Shown here one piece after another: positions 26,141-33,758 of a DNA stretch of 54,602 bases (the stretch's first letter is position 1; every line of letters starts with the position of its first letter). A model generated the notes under the pieces. The model saw nothing but the letters and a program-made list of their open reading frames with translations. It searched no databases and was not told the origin of the DNA. This DNA is from CANJUD01 sp043750035 (GTDB lineage Bacteria > Bacteroidota > Bacteroidia > UKL13-3). Both the position numbers and the translations under genes were made by a program. Location: assembly GCA_043750035.1 (NCBI GenBank), contig JAYVCI010000041.1, positions 1 to 54,602 of the forward strand. Reading direction: 5' to 3'.

Positions 26141-26227
26141 TTTGCTATATCGCGTAAGCCGCATGAGGGACAGTAGCCGGCACGCAGTAAGGCGTATGGC
26201 CCGACTCACGCTTCGTGGGGCATGCCC
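26141..26227 (+). repeat. Dispersed element, copy B
   Basis: This copy begins TTTGCTATATCGCGTAAGCC and contains ATGAGGGACAGTAGCCGG and GGCGTATGGCCCGA. It is homologous to copy A at 19518-19616 but in the inverse orientation. It starts 3 bp after the stop of the preceding gene. The two copies bracket the segment that contains the SIR2 island and the unknown gene. Confidence 0.7.
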
Positions 26228-26317
26228 TAATTGGTATAAAGTATATAGTAGTAAGTATAAAGACCGGAGCATAAAGATTTAAGAACAAGGATTAACGAAT
26301 GATGATTTTAGAAGTTT

Positions 26318-26368
26318 AGGGCATAATCCGTGAAATCCTTTAATCCGCTTAATCCGTGATTCAGACAA
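26318..26368. repeat. AATCCG-rich simple repeat
   Basis: Several spaced copies of AATCCG or AATCC occur within about 50 bases (ATAATCCGTG, AAATCCTTTAATCCG, CTTAATCCGTGATTC). It lies between the dispersed element and the map stop codon. It looks like a spacer repeat with no coding sense. Confidence 0.4.
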
Positions 26369-26385
26369 AGGGCAGCGATTGATAA

Positions 26386-27162
26386 TTACGGCTTCTTAAA
26401 CTCCCCATACCCATCTGTCAGCACATCAGGAATAGTATCGGTAATCAATATGGTATGCTCGAACTGGGCAGATAGTTTGCCGTCGATGGTGCGGGCGGTC
26501 CAACCATCTTTGCGGTCTACTTTACTGCGGGCCTTGCCGGCGTTTATCATGGGTTCGATGGTGAAAATCATTCCGGGTTGTAGTACTGGGCCTTTGTTGC
26601 GTTCGTGTTCGGCATGGTTTACTTCGGGGTCTTCGTGGTATTTAATTCCTACGCCGTGTCCACAAAATTCATATACTACGGTGCATCCTTGTGAGGTGGC
26701 ATAGCGGTTTATTTCGTAACCTATATTGCTGAGGCGGTTGCCCGGGTTGCACTGCATGATGCCGATGCTGAGGCATTCTTTGGCAACGGCAATGAGTCTT
26801 TTTGCATAGTCGCTGCAATGGCCCACTTCGTACATGCGGCATGAGTCGCCATAGTAACCGTTTACGATGAGTGCCACATCAATGTTTAATATATCGCCAT
26901 CTCTCAGTTCATAAGGTCCGGGAACGCCGTGGCAAATAACATCGTTAACAGAAGTACAGCATGAGGCGGGGAAACCACGATAACCGAGGGATGCAGATTT
27001 TGCTCCGTGGTCGTTCACGTACTCGCGGCATTTTTTATCAATCTCGGCAGTGGTGGTGCCTGCTTGTGCAAACTGCCCCAAATATTTAATGGTTTCGTAA
27101 GTGAGAATGCTGGCCTTGCGGATGCCTTCTATTTGTTCGGGAGACTTAATGAGTATGGCCAA
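26386..27162 (-). CDS. map: Methionine aminopeptidase, type I
   Basis: Map removes the initiator Met from new proteins. The 258-residue product has all metal ligands in place: D95 and D106 (NIDVALIVNGYYGDS), H169 (CGHGVG), E203 (FTIEPM) and E235 (QFEHT). The substrate His is H78 (ICHGVP). Length fits type I without a zinc-finger extension. The start at 27162 is the Met of MAILIKSPEQI. It is divergent from rpmH and not in the ribosomal-protein cluster that carries map in many bacteria. Confidence 0.96.
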   Translation of the reverse strand: MAILIKSPEQIEGIRKASILTYETIKYLGQFAQAGTTTAEIDKKCREYVNDHGAKSASLGYRGFPASCCTSVNDVICHGVPGPYELRDGDILNIDVALIVNGYYGDSCRMYEVGHCSDYAKRLIAVAKECLSIGIMQCNPGNRLSNIGYEINRYATSQGCTVVYEFCGHGVGIKYHEDPEVNHAEHERNKGPVLQPGMIFTIEPMINAGKARSKVDRKDGWTARTIDGKLSAQFEHTILITDTIPDVLTDGYGEFKKP

Positions 27163-27173
27163 AATTTATTGAT

Positions 27174-27266
27174 TAGTAGTCAGTGGTCAGTAAATAGTAG
27201 TCAGTTGCTATCGCATCGTGTGCTTGCCCAGTGCGTCACTGATTACTGACTACTGTTTACTGATTA
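27174..27266. repeat. Imperfect inverted repeat of TAGTCAGT words
   Basis: AGTAGTCAGTGGTCAGT and ACTGATTACTGACTACTG flank a 30-40-base centre. They are built from variants of AGTAGTCAGT, a word also present at 11347-11355. It sits between the map start and the rpmH promoter. Confidence 0.4.
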
Positions 27267-27317
27267 CTTTTTCGAGGGGCAAATTTACAGTCGTCTAAAC
27301 CTAATTTTGAAAAATAT

Positions 27318-27348
27318 TTGCGAGGTAGGAAAAATCTGCCTACTTTTG
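27318..27348 (+). promoter_or_regulatory. Consensus Bacteroidota promoter of rpmH
   Basis: TTG (27318-27320), a 20-base spacer and TACTTTTG (27341-27348) give a full TTG-N17-23-TAnnTTTG match. The rpmH ATG is 27 bases beyond. This is the clearest promoter in the window. Confidence 0.8.
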
Positions 27349-27375
27349 CACTCCTTTTAAACAAAGCATTACAAA

Positions 27376-27534
27376 ATGAAACGCACATTCCAACCATCGC
27401 AACGCAAAAGAAAGAACAAACACGGATTTATGGAACGCATGTCCACCAAGAACGGACGCAGGGTATTGGCAGCTCGCAGAGCTAAGGGTCGCCACAAACT
27501 TACCGTGAGCGATGAGCCACGCCATAAACGTTAA
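27376..27534 (+). CDS. rpmH: Ribosomal protein bL34
   Basis: The 52-residue basic protein starts MKRTFQPSQRKRKNKHGF and contains RMSTKNGRRVLAARRAKGR, the bL34 signature. It has a seven-residue tail ending RHKR, as in other Bacteroidota. It has its own promoter and a terminator. The gene order rpmH-rnpA-yidD is conserved in bacteria, though a 140-base repeat separates rpmH from rnpA here. Confidence 0.97.
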   Translation: MKRTFQPSQRKRKNKHGFMERMSTKNGRRVLAARRAKGRHKLTVSDEPRHKR

Positions 27535-27557
27535 TAGAAAACATTTTTAATATGAGG

Positions 27558-27584
27558 AAGCCGGCGATGAGTCGGCTTTTTTTA
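27558..27584 (+). terminator. Rho-independent terminator of rpmH
   Basis: AAGCCG and CGGCTT pair around a 9-base loop and are followed by a run of seven T (27577-27583). It starts 23 bp after the rpmH stop. Confidence 0.8.
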
Positions 27585-27586
27585 TG

Positions 27587-27729
27587 ACCTCACCCCGGTT
27601 CTGCAAGCAGAACTTCCCCTCTCCGGGTGGAGAGGGGGCTTCGCTCGACGCTAAGCTCTGTTCGAACTTTGGTTCGTCACCCCTTTCCTTCGGAGAGGGG
27701 TGACGAGCGAAGCAACGTCGGGGTGAGGT
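27587..27729. repeat. Complex palindromic element between rpmH and rnpA
   Basis: Outer arms ACCTCACCCC (27587-27596) and GGGGTGAGGT (27720-27729) enclose three inner hairpins. These are at 27598-27613 (GTTCTGC / GCAGAAC), 27616-27637 (CCCCTCTCC / TGGAGAGGGG) and 27676-27704 (GTCACCCCTTTCC / GGAGAGGGGTGAC). The element is G+C-rich against an A+T-rich background. It looks like a REP/BIME-type insertion. The rnpA frame could be extended back into it, which is one reason for choosing the internal ATG of rnpA. Confidence 0.75.
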
Positions 27730-27754
27730 GAATGCACTACCTTTGCGATATTTG

Positions 27755-28168
27755 ATGGACAAGCAGCTATATACTTTTAAAAAACACGAACGACTTTGCA
27801 GAGAGAGTCATATTACGAAGCTGTTTACGGGGAGGAATGATTATAGTGCGAAGGAGTTTCCATTGAGGATGGCGGTGAATTTTATGGTGACTGAGGAGGA
27901 GCCTTGTTCGAAGTTTTTGCCTGTGGTTCCGAAGAAAAATATTAAGAAGGCAGTTCATCGTAATTATAAAAAACGATTATTGAAAGAGGCCTGGCGGATG
28001 AGCAAACATAAGCTGCAACCTTTGCTGGAGGAGAAAAAACAGGATGCACATGTAGCGTTGTTTTTTAATGGAAATGCTGATATTACTTTGGTGGACGTGC
28101 AGCAGAAACTAGATTTGCTGATTGACCATTTGTTAAAAACATATAGTCCCAATTCTGAAAATATATAA
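27755..28168 (+). CDS. rnpA: Ribonuclease P protein component
   Basis: The 137-residue basic protein begins MDKQLYTFKKHERL, the normal RnpA start, and contains KAVHRNYKKRLLKEAWR (the RNR-type RNA-binding helix). It is the protein subunit of RNase P, which matures tRNA 5' ends. The ATG at 27755 is chosen; an in-frame GTG at 27728 would lie in the repeat. The C-terminal half is typical. It ends 1 bp before yidD. Confidence 0.94.
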   Translation: MDKQLYTFKKHERLCRESHITKLFTGRNDYSAKEFPLRMAVNFMVTEEEPCSKFLPVVPKKNIKKAVHRNYKKRLLKEAWRMSKHKLQPLLEEKKQDAHVALFFNGNADITLVDVQQKLDLLIDHLLKTYSPNSENI

Positions 28169-28169
28169 T

Positions 28170-28394
28170 ATGCGTAACCCGCTGTCACTACTGTTTATTG
28201 GGCTGATAAAAATATATCAGTATACCCTATCGCCCTTGCTACCCAGTGCGTGTAGGTATACGCCGACGTGTTCGCAATATGGAGTTGAAGCAATAAAAAA
28301 GTATGGCCCACTAAAAGGTGGGTGGATGACCTTGAAACGGATATGGCGGTGCAACCCTTGGTGGGGTGGACATGGGCATGACCCAGTTAAGTGA
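28170..28394 (+). CDS. yidD: Membrane protein insertion efficiency factor YidD
   Basis: The 74-residue protein has the full family signature: YQYTLSPLLPSACRYTPTCS, then YGVEAIKKYGPLKGGWMTLKRI and RCNPWWGGHGHDPV. The three Cys are in place. YidD aids YidC-dependent insertion of inner-membrane proteins. It follows rnpA by 1 bp. The adjacent yidC gene of many bacteria is absent here. Confidence 0.95.
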   Translation: MRNPLSLLFIGLIKIYQYTLSPLLPSACRYTPTCSQYGVEAIKKYGPLKGGWMTLKRIWRCNPWWGGHGHDPVK

Positions 28395-28419
28395 GACACT
28401 AGTAAAGAAGCATCTATTG

Positions 28420-28439
28420 CCGTTGGCTTCAGCCAACGG
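28420..28439 (+). repeat. Hairpin 1 of a three-hairpin array
   Basis: CCGTTGGCT pairs with AGCCAACGG around a 2-base loop. It lies 26 bp after the yidD stop and probably doubles as its terminator region. Two further hairpins follow within 100 bp. Confidence 0.6.
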
Positions 28440-28451
28440 TTTAATTGGAGT

Positions 28452-28500
28452 AAGTACTCGGCTTTAGCCGCATTGTTTATGTGGCTAAAGCCGAGTACTT
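28452..28500. repeat. Hairpin 2 of the array, long inverted repeat
   Basis: An 18-bp perfect stem (AAGTACTCGGCTTTAGCC, 28452-28469, with 28483-28500) extends to 22 bp with one mismatch. It is a typical dispersed intergenic palindrome rather than a simple terminator, because it has no T-run. Confidence 0.7.
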
Positions 28501-28512
28501 GCTGTTTTTATA

Positions 28513-28532
28513 CCCCGACTTAAAAGTCGGGG
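28513..28532. repeat. Hairpin 3 of the array
   Basis: CCCCGACT pairs with AGTCGGGG around a 4-base TAAA loop. It precedes the speB promoter box by about 75 bases. Confidence 0.6.
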
Positions 28533-28606
28533 CAATAGAAAATCCTTAACTTAGCAGCATTCTCTAAGGGACTTTGTTAGACTGCTATATATTCCCTTTC
28601 TCCCCT

Positions 28607-28614
28607 TAATTTTG
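28607..28614 (+). promoter_or_regulatory. Minus-7 box immediately before the agmatinase gene
   Basis: TAATTTTG ends 7 bases before the ATG at 28622. With initiation expected about 5-7 bases after the box, the mRNA would be leaderless or nearly so. No clean TTG at the usual spacing is visible. Confidence 0.5.
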
Positions 28615-28621
28615 CATCACG

Positions 28622-29533
28622 ATGAAATATTTGAAAACGAAGGACAATTTTTTGGCTATTGAGGATGAAAAATTATATAGTTATGAGAATAGCAAAGTAG
28701 TTATTCAACAAGTTCCCTATGAATACACGAGCAGCTACCTCAGTGGCTCTGACAAAGGTCCTGCGGCTATGGTGAAGGCATCACAGTTTGTGGAATTGTA
28801 TGATGAGGAGTTGGACCAAGAAAACTATATAAAGATTGGCGGTATCTGCACCGTAAAACCTTTGGACTTTAAAAACAAAACCAACAAGAAAGCGGTTGAT
28901 TATATAGAAGCAGAAACCAGCAAACTTTTGGATGATGGGAAATATATAGTTTCATTAGGTGCTGAACATACAGTTACTTTAGGTTTTGTGAAAGCATTTT
29001 TGAAAAAATATCCCAAACTCACCGTGGTGCAAATCGATGCCCACAGCGACTTGCGAGATAGCTACGGCAACAATAAATTCTCTCATGCATCGGTAATGGC
29101 AAGAGTACATGAACTTGGAGTGAACTTGGTGCAATTAGGAATTCGTGCACAATGTATAGAAGAAGCTAATTTGATTAAAAGCTCAAAAAATATAACTACT
29201 TTTTACGCCCATCAAATCAGAAATAATAATAACTGGCAAGCCGATGCGTTGAAAGGAATTTCAGGCCCTGTATATTTAACAATTGATGCGGATGGGTTTG
29301 ACCCGAGTATCGTTCCCGCGGTTGGTACTGCTGAGCCTAACGGATTGTTATGGAACGAAACTATTATATTCTTGAAACAACTTTTTGCACAAAACGACGT
29401 TGTAGGATTTGACGTAGTAGAAATTGCCCCCGCAAAAAATAATATATTAACTGAATATACAATGGCCAAACTTATATATAAATTAATAGGTTATCAGTCA
29501 TTGAAAACTTCCAATAAAAAATCAAAAAAATGA
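28622..29533 (+). CDS. speB: Agmatinase / ureohydrolase-family enzyme
   Basis: The 303-residue protein has the manganese ligands of the arginase/agmatinase superfamily: H116 (GAEHTV), D139-H141-D143 (IDAHSDLR), and D222 and D224 (TIDADGFDPS). SpeB hydrolyses agmatine to putrescine and urea. The first motif is GAEH, the variant seen in many Bacteroidota agmatinases. Arginase or another guanidine hydrolase cannot be excluded. Its stop overlaps the start of the cysteine desulfurase gene by 4 bases (ATGA), so translation is coupled, though no biochemical link is obvious. Confidence 0.85.
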   Translation: MKYLKTKDNFLAIEDEKLYSYENSKVVIQQVPYEYTSSYLSGSDKGPAAMVKASQFVELYDEELDQENYIKIGGICTVKPLDFKNKTNKKAVDYIEAETSKLLDDGKYIVSLGAEHTVTLGFVKAFLKKYPKLTVVQIDAHSDLRDSYGNNKFSHASVMARVHELGVNLVQLGIRAQCIEEANLIKSSKNITTFYAHQIRNNNNWQADALKGISGPVYLTIDADGFDPSIVPAVGTAEPNGLLWNETIIFLKQLFAQNDVVGFDVVEIAPAKNNILTEYTMAKLIYKLIGYQSLKTSNKKSKK

Positions 29534-30687
29534 ACCCAATTTATTTTGACAATGCCGCTACCACGCCCATCCATCCCGATGTGGTGAAAGTGATGGCTGA
29601 AGCTATGGCCGAACATTATGGCAATCCTTCATCTACGCATGCACATGGTAGGCAGGTAAAAACATTATTGGAAGAAGCCCGCAAAAAAGTAGCGAATATT
29701 TTGCATGTTACTCCAGGAGAAATATTTTTCACTTCAGGCGGTACCGAAGCTGATAATATGGCTTTGCGATGTAGTGTGGAAGATCACGGTGTGAAGCACG
29801 CCATCAGCAGCAAAATTGAGCATCACGCAGTATTACATACATTAGAAGAGCTCGATAAAAAAGGAAAAATACAATTACATTTTGTAAACTTATTTCCCAA
29901 CGGGCATATAGATATTAATCATTTAGAAGAACTATTAAAACAATACCCCGGAGCATTGGTATCGTTGATGCATGCAAACAACGAGCTGGGGAATATGATA
30001 GACTTAGATAAAGTATCACAATTATGTTTACAATATAATGCCATTTTTCACTGTGATACGGTACAAACCATTGGTCATTTCCCATTGGATTTGCAAGAAA
30101 CAAAAATTGATTTTATAGCCTGTGCCGCACACAAATTTAATGGTCCCAAAGGTGTTGGATTTATATATATAAACAACCGATTAAAAATTAATCCACTCAT
30201 TACTGGTGGTGCCCAAGAACGCAATATGCGTGGTGGTACAGAGAATGTATATGGTATCGTTGGATTGGCAAAAGCATTAGAGATTGCCTATACCGAAATG
30301 GAACACGAAAGAGCACAAATACAAAGTATCAAAGATTATATGATGAAACGTGTAAAGGAAGAAATTCCTGGCGTGAAATTTAATGGTGACCCAGAAGGCA
30401 GAAGTTTATATACTGTTTTAAATGTCTGTTTTCCTCCAAGTCCTATTAGTGAGATGATGCTTTTTAAATTGGATATAGAAGGCATCTCATGCAGTGGTGG
30501 TAGTGCTTGCAGCAGCGGCAGTAATGTAGGCTCACACGTGCTTGCAGCTATTGGTGTGCCTGAGGATTGCAGTTCGGTACGTTTCTCATTTGGCAGACAA
30601 AACACGAAAGAAGAAGTTGATATCGTTGTGGGGAAATTGAAAGAGATGTTGGTGGGGGAAGAAGAAGGGATAAGGAGTAAGGGATAA
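29530..30687 (+). CDS. Cysteine desulfurase (IscS/NifS type)
   Basis: The 385-residue PLP enzyme carries YFDNAATTPIHP at the N-terminus, H99 (EHHAVLHT), the PLP Lys K202 (AAHKFNGPKG) and the catalytic C327 (SGGSACSSGS). It takes sulfur from Cys for Fe-S clusters or thio-modification. The C-terminal residues after EEVDIVVGKLKEMLVG are Glu/Gly-rich. They are encoded by a TAAGG-like repeat that also supplies the stop (EEEGIRSKG). No iscU or iscA is adjacent. Start overlap with the agmatinase gene suggests coupling. Confidence 0.93.
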   Translation: MNPIYFDNAATTPIHPDVVKVMAEAMAEHYGNPSSTHAHGRQVKTLLEEARKKVANILHVTPGEIFFTSGGTEADNMALRCSVEDHGVKHAISSKIEHHAVLHTLEELDKKGKIQLHFVNLFPNGHIDINHLEELLKQYPGALVSLMHANNELGNMIDLDKVSQLCLQYNAIFHCDTVQTIGHFPLDLQETKIDFIACAAHKFNGPKGVGFIYINNRLKINPLITGGAQERNMRGGTENVYGIVGLAKALEIAYTEMEHERAQIQSIKDYMMKRVKEEIPGVKFNGDPEGRSLYTVLNVCFPPSPISEMMLFKLDIEGISCSGGSACSSGSNVGSHVLAAIGVPEDCSSVRFSFGRQNTKEEVDIVVGKLKEMLVGEEEGIRSKG

Positions 30688-30690
30688 GGA

Positions 30691-30807
30691 GGCTGACGCG
30701 GACAAAAAGGGATTCGGGAATCGGGATTCAGGATACGGGGGGCTGACGCGGACAAATAGGGATTCAGGTCCCGATAGCTATCGGGACGGGATACGGGGGC
30801 TAACGCG
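30691..30807. repeat. Tandem repeat (GGCTGACGCGGACAAA) with a 20-bp palindrome
   Basis: Three copies of GGCTGACGCGGACAAA or a close variant start at 30691, 30741 and 30798, with spacing of 50 and 57 bases. Each of the first two is followed by GGGATTC-rich sequence. The second unit contains the perfect palindrome GTCCCGATAGCTATCGGGAC (30768-30787). The region lies right after the cysteine desulfurase stop and holds no frame of interest. Confidence 0.7.
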
Positions 30808-30853
30808 AACAAATATATATATAATACAAAACATAATTACATATAACTACCCC

Positions 30854-30879
30854 GCTGGCTGAGCGGAGCCGAAGCCAGC
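30854..30879. repeat. Small hairpin before the DinB-like gene
   Basis: GCTGGCT pairs with AGCCAGC around a GC-rich 12-base loop. It ends 8 bases before the next ATG, so it could influence ribosome access. Confidence 0.45.
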
Positions 30880-30886
30880 TACTATT

Positions 30887-31408
30887 ATGCAAACACAATA
30901 TCTCCCAAACATTATATCCGTATTCAAACAATACAAAACTTTAGCAGAAAAAGCTATACAGCAGTTGGATGAAAAGGAATTATTTTATCTGCCCGATCCG
31001 GAGTCGAATTCTATGGCGATTATTATGCGTCATTTGGCGGGAAATATGATAAGTCGTTGGACAGATTTTCTGACTACCGATGGTGAGAAACCGGATAGAA
31101 ACCGTGATTTGGAATTTGAGCAGGATGATATAAGCCAAGAAGAACTTATAATTTATTGGGAGAAAGGATGGGCAGTTTTTTTCAATACAATGGAAAGTCT
31201 GACTCCAGATGATTTGCAGAAAACTATATATATCAGAAAGGAGGCTCATACCTTGATGGAAGCCATTAACAGACAGTTGGCACATTACTCCTATCACATT
31301 GGTCAAATGGTATTTTTGGCTAAACATATTAAAAATACAAGTTGGAAAAACTTAAGTATTCCCAAAGGAAAATCACAGGATTTTAATAATGAGAAAATGG
31401 GGAAATGA
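30887..31408 (+). CDS. DUF1572 / DinB-like protein
   Basis: The 173-residue helical protein belongs to the DinB-like four-helix family. It has IIMRHLAGNMISRWTDF with a candidate metal His near residue 49, and QLAHYSYHIGQMVFLAKH near residue 130 with two more. The three His form the usual metal site. Members of the superfamily are often thiol-dependent transferases using bacillithiol or similar, but most DUF1572 proteins are uncharacterised. The stop overlaps the menC start by 4 bases (ATGA), implying coupling. Confidence 0.82.
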   Translation: MQTQYLPNIISVFKQYKTLAEKAIQQLDEKELFYLPDPESNSMAIIMRHLAGNMISRWTDFLTTDGEKPDRNRDLEFEQDDISQEELIIYWEKGWAVFFNTMESLTPDDLQKTIYIRKEAHTLMEAINRQLAHYSYHIGQMVFLAKHIKNTSWKNLSIPKGKSQDFNNEKMGK

Positions 31409-32463
31409 AACTCCAAATATTCTCATACAAATTACAATTTATAAAACCTGCTACCACAAGTCGGGGGAGTATGGATTTTCATCAGGTATATTATATACAA
31501 ATTTCCGACGGTGTAAAGACTGGGATTGGCGAAGCTGCTCCACTCAAAGGTTTGAGTACGGACTATAATACTGTAAAAGATGGTTTAAAAATTCTGAAAG
31601 AACATTATAATGATGGTGTTCCAATTTTAGATATTCCTTTAGATGATTTCCCTTCTGTAAAGTTTGCTTTTGAAACAGCATTGAATGATTATACTCATGG
31701 CGGAAAACATATTATATATGATACGGCTTTCACTTCCTCAAACAAACCCATAGAAACAAACGGATTGGTTTGGATGACCGACAGCAAAACCATGTTGGAC
31801 GAGGCTTTGAAAAAAGTAGAACAAGGATTTACTACCATTAAATTCAAAGTAGGTTCATTGGATTTTGATGAAGAATGTAGAATGATTGAACAATTGAGAA
31901 AGTATTATAATAGTTGGAAAATCACGATTCGATTGGATGCAAATGGAGCTTTTGCAAATACAGAGGCTATAGAAAAACTAAAAGAATTAAAACGATTTGA
32001 TATACACAGTATAGAACAACCCATTAAAGCGGGTCAATGGGATTTGATGGAAGAACTGGTAAGCAAAACGCCCATTGATATTGCCCTCGACGAAGAATTA
32101 ATCGGTATAAAAGTATATAATAGTGGTGAACTGATGCTCAAAAAAATTAAACCACATTATATAATACTCAAACCAACTTTACTGGGCGGATTTAACATTA
32201 GCGACCATTGGGTCAAACTCGCAGAAAAATATTGTAAAGGTTGGTGGGCCACGTCAGCATTAGAGTCAAATATCGGGCTGAATGCGATTGCACAGTGGGC
32301 CAGTAAATACAAAAACCCTATACCACAAGGATTGGGCACGGGACTTTTATATACTAATAATCTTTTATCGCCACTTCAGTTGCAAGATGGACATTTATCA
32401 TACAATCCATCGGGCAAGTGGGCCGATTTAGAAACGCTCGAAGCTATTGAAAAAGAAGCTTGA
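31405..32463 (+). CDS. menC: o-Succinylbenzoate synthase-like enolase-superfamily enzyme
   Basis: The 352-residue protein has the enolase-superfamily catalytic residues: K146 and K148 (TTIKFKVG), D178 (IRLDANGAF), E204 (IEQP), D229 (ALDEEL) and K256 (ILKPTLLGG). MenC dehydrates SHCHC to o-succinylbenzoate in menaquinone synthesis. The presence of menD 2 kb away supports menC; a dipeptide epimerase is the main alternative because the family scaffolds are alike. Its 3' end overlaps ndk on the other strand by 36 bases. Confidence 0.82.
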   Translation: MKLQIFSYKLQFIKPATTSRGSMDFHQVYYIQISDGVKTGIGEAAPLKGLSTDYNTVKDGLKILKEHYNDGVPILDIPLDDFPSVKFAFETALNDYTHGGKHIIYDTAFTSSNKPIETNGLVWMTDSKTMLDEALKKVEQGFTTIKFKVGSLDFDEECRMIEQLRKYYNSWKITIRLDANGAFANTEAIEKLKELKRFDIHSIEQPIKAGQWDLMEELVSKTPIDIALDEELIGIKVYNSGELMLKKIKPHYIILKPTLLGGFNISDHWVKLAEKYCKGWWATSALESNIGLNAIAQWASKYKNPIPQGLGTGLLYTNNLLSPLQLQDGHLSYNPSGKWADLETLEAIEKEA

Positions 32464-32847
32464 TTCGATGCCTGCATTCTCGTCGCTGTCGCTTCCGTGA
32501 ACTGCATTGGCATCAATCGATTTTGCGTATAATTGACGAATAGTTCCTGCATCAGCTTTTTGCGGATCGGTAGCACCAATAATGGTACGGAAATCGGCAA
32601 CAGCATTAGATTTTTCTAGTACAGCAGCCACAATTGGTCCACTGCTCATAAAGCTAACAAGGTCGTTGTAGAAAGGGCGTTCGCTATGCACGGCATAAAA
32701 CTGTCCGGCTTGTTCTTTGGTTAGCCACAAATATTTCATTGCTTTGATTTTGAATCCAGCATTGATGATGTGGTCAATAATTTTGCCTGTGTGCCCGTTG
32801 CTTACTGCATCAGGTTTGATCATGGTAAATGTGATGTTTTCGCTCAT
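32428..32847 (-). CDS. ndk: Nucleoside diphosphate kinase
   Basis: The 139-residue protein has MIKPDAV near the N-terminus and the phospho-His H117 in NAVHGSDSDENAGIESSFFF. It balances NTP and dNTP pools by transferring the gamma phosphate through that His. The C-terminus extends six residues beyond FFF (NSFERF), encoded in the part that overlaps menC. A TACTTTTG box lies at 32878-32871 on its strand, 21 bases before the ATG. Confidence 0.96.
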   Translation of the reverse strand: MSENITFTMIKPDAVSNGHTGKIIDHIINAGFKIKAMKYLWLTKEQAGQFYAVHSERPFYNDLVSFMSSGPIVAAVLEKSNAVADFRTIIGATDPQKADAGTIRQLYAKSIDANAVHGSDSDENAGIESSFFFNSFERF

Positions 32848-32870
32848 ATTATTTATATATTTTCGGGGTG

Positions 32871-32878
32871 CAAAAGTA
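32871..32878 (-). promoter_or_regulatory. Minus-7 promoter box of ndk
   Basis: On the minus strand this reads TACTTTTG, a match to TAnnTTTG. It is 23 bases upstream of the ndk start at 32847. No TTG at ideal spacing was found. Confidence 0.5.
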
Positions 32879-32920
32879 GTTAATATATAGGAGAAAGCCT
32901 TGAACTAACTCAAAATTTGT

Positions 32921-33712
32921 TTAGACCTTGCCGTATTTTATTTTCCGTTTAAAAGCTAAAAAGTTTTCGTCCCCTCTTATATCAAGGCGTTTTAACAAGT
33001 ATTTGGGTTTGGGTTTCAGCGGATTTATTTTGTTGCCGATGCGAAATGCAGCAACTATTTTTCTAGATTTCATTATGCTTTTGAGCAAACCAAAAGTTTT
33101 TTTCCTTCGAGGGAAAGCACCGTATGGATAAGCCAGAAAAGGAAGATATTTTATCTGCAAACCATCTAATGTTCTTTCCGCTAAAACAATATCATCTTCT
33201 ACCAAGTTGAGCATGGATGTTCCATAGTTGATATGTTTGTGGCAATGCAAAGCAAGGTCAATATTGGTGGGCAATAATTTAAGTGTATCCACATTCATCA
33301 AAGGTTCTTGCCCTTGGTCCCATTCGTTTATGCCACCTATATATGCTGTGGGTACAAATACCATAGCAGGCATTTTATTGTTATTCAAAATGGGCAAAGC
33401 GTGCTCCACAAAATTCTGATAAGCATCATCGAAAGTGATTAATACAGAACGTTCGGGCAGCTTGCTTTTACTTTTCAGCAAGGTATATAAATCATTACCC
33501 GAAATGATATGATAATTATTTTGTTTGAGATATGACAAATGTTGTTCAAATATTTGAGCGGATACACAAAGTCCATTATTTTCATTTGGCTTGATATGGT
33601 GATACATCAATATCCTAAAGCCTTTGCGGGCAGGCAGTAATGCAAAATAATAGCATATAATTACTATTATAATATTTGTGAGAATAATGGGGATGATATA
33701 ATCTTCCATCAA
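32921..33712 (-). CDS. Membrane-anchored polysaccharide deacetylase-family protein
   Basis: The 263-residue protein has an N-terminal transmembrane anchor (about 7-27, PIILTNIIIVIICYYFALL) and a NodB-type domain. The metal-binding motif FDDAYQN (about residue 94) and LHCHKHINY (about residue 157) correspond to the usual TFDD and HxxxH motifs. Family members remove N- or O-acetyl groups from polysaccharides or peptidoglycan. It is followed on the same strand by ndk, 73 bp away, and preceded by the CAP-domain gene. The substrate is not predictable. Confidence 0.85.
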   Translation of the reverse strand: MMEDYIIPIILTNIIIVIICYYFALLPARKGFRILMYHHIKPNENNGLCVSAQIFEQHLSYLKQNNYHIISGNDLYTLLKSKSKLPERSVLITFDDAYQNFVEHALPILNNNKMPAMVFVPTAYIGGINEWDQGQEPLMNVDTLKLLPTNIDLALHCHKHINYGTSMLNLVEDDIVLAERTLDGLQIKYLPFLAYPYGAFPRRKKTFGLLKSIMKSRKIVAAFRIGNKINPLKPKPKYLLKRLDIRGDENFLAFKRKIKYGKV

Positions 33713-33758
33713 GTATTATTTGAAAATACAAATAACAAGCATTTAAGTGAACTATTTG

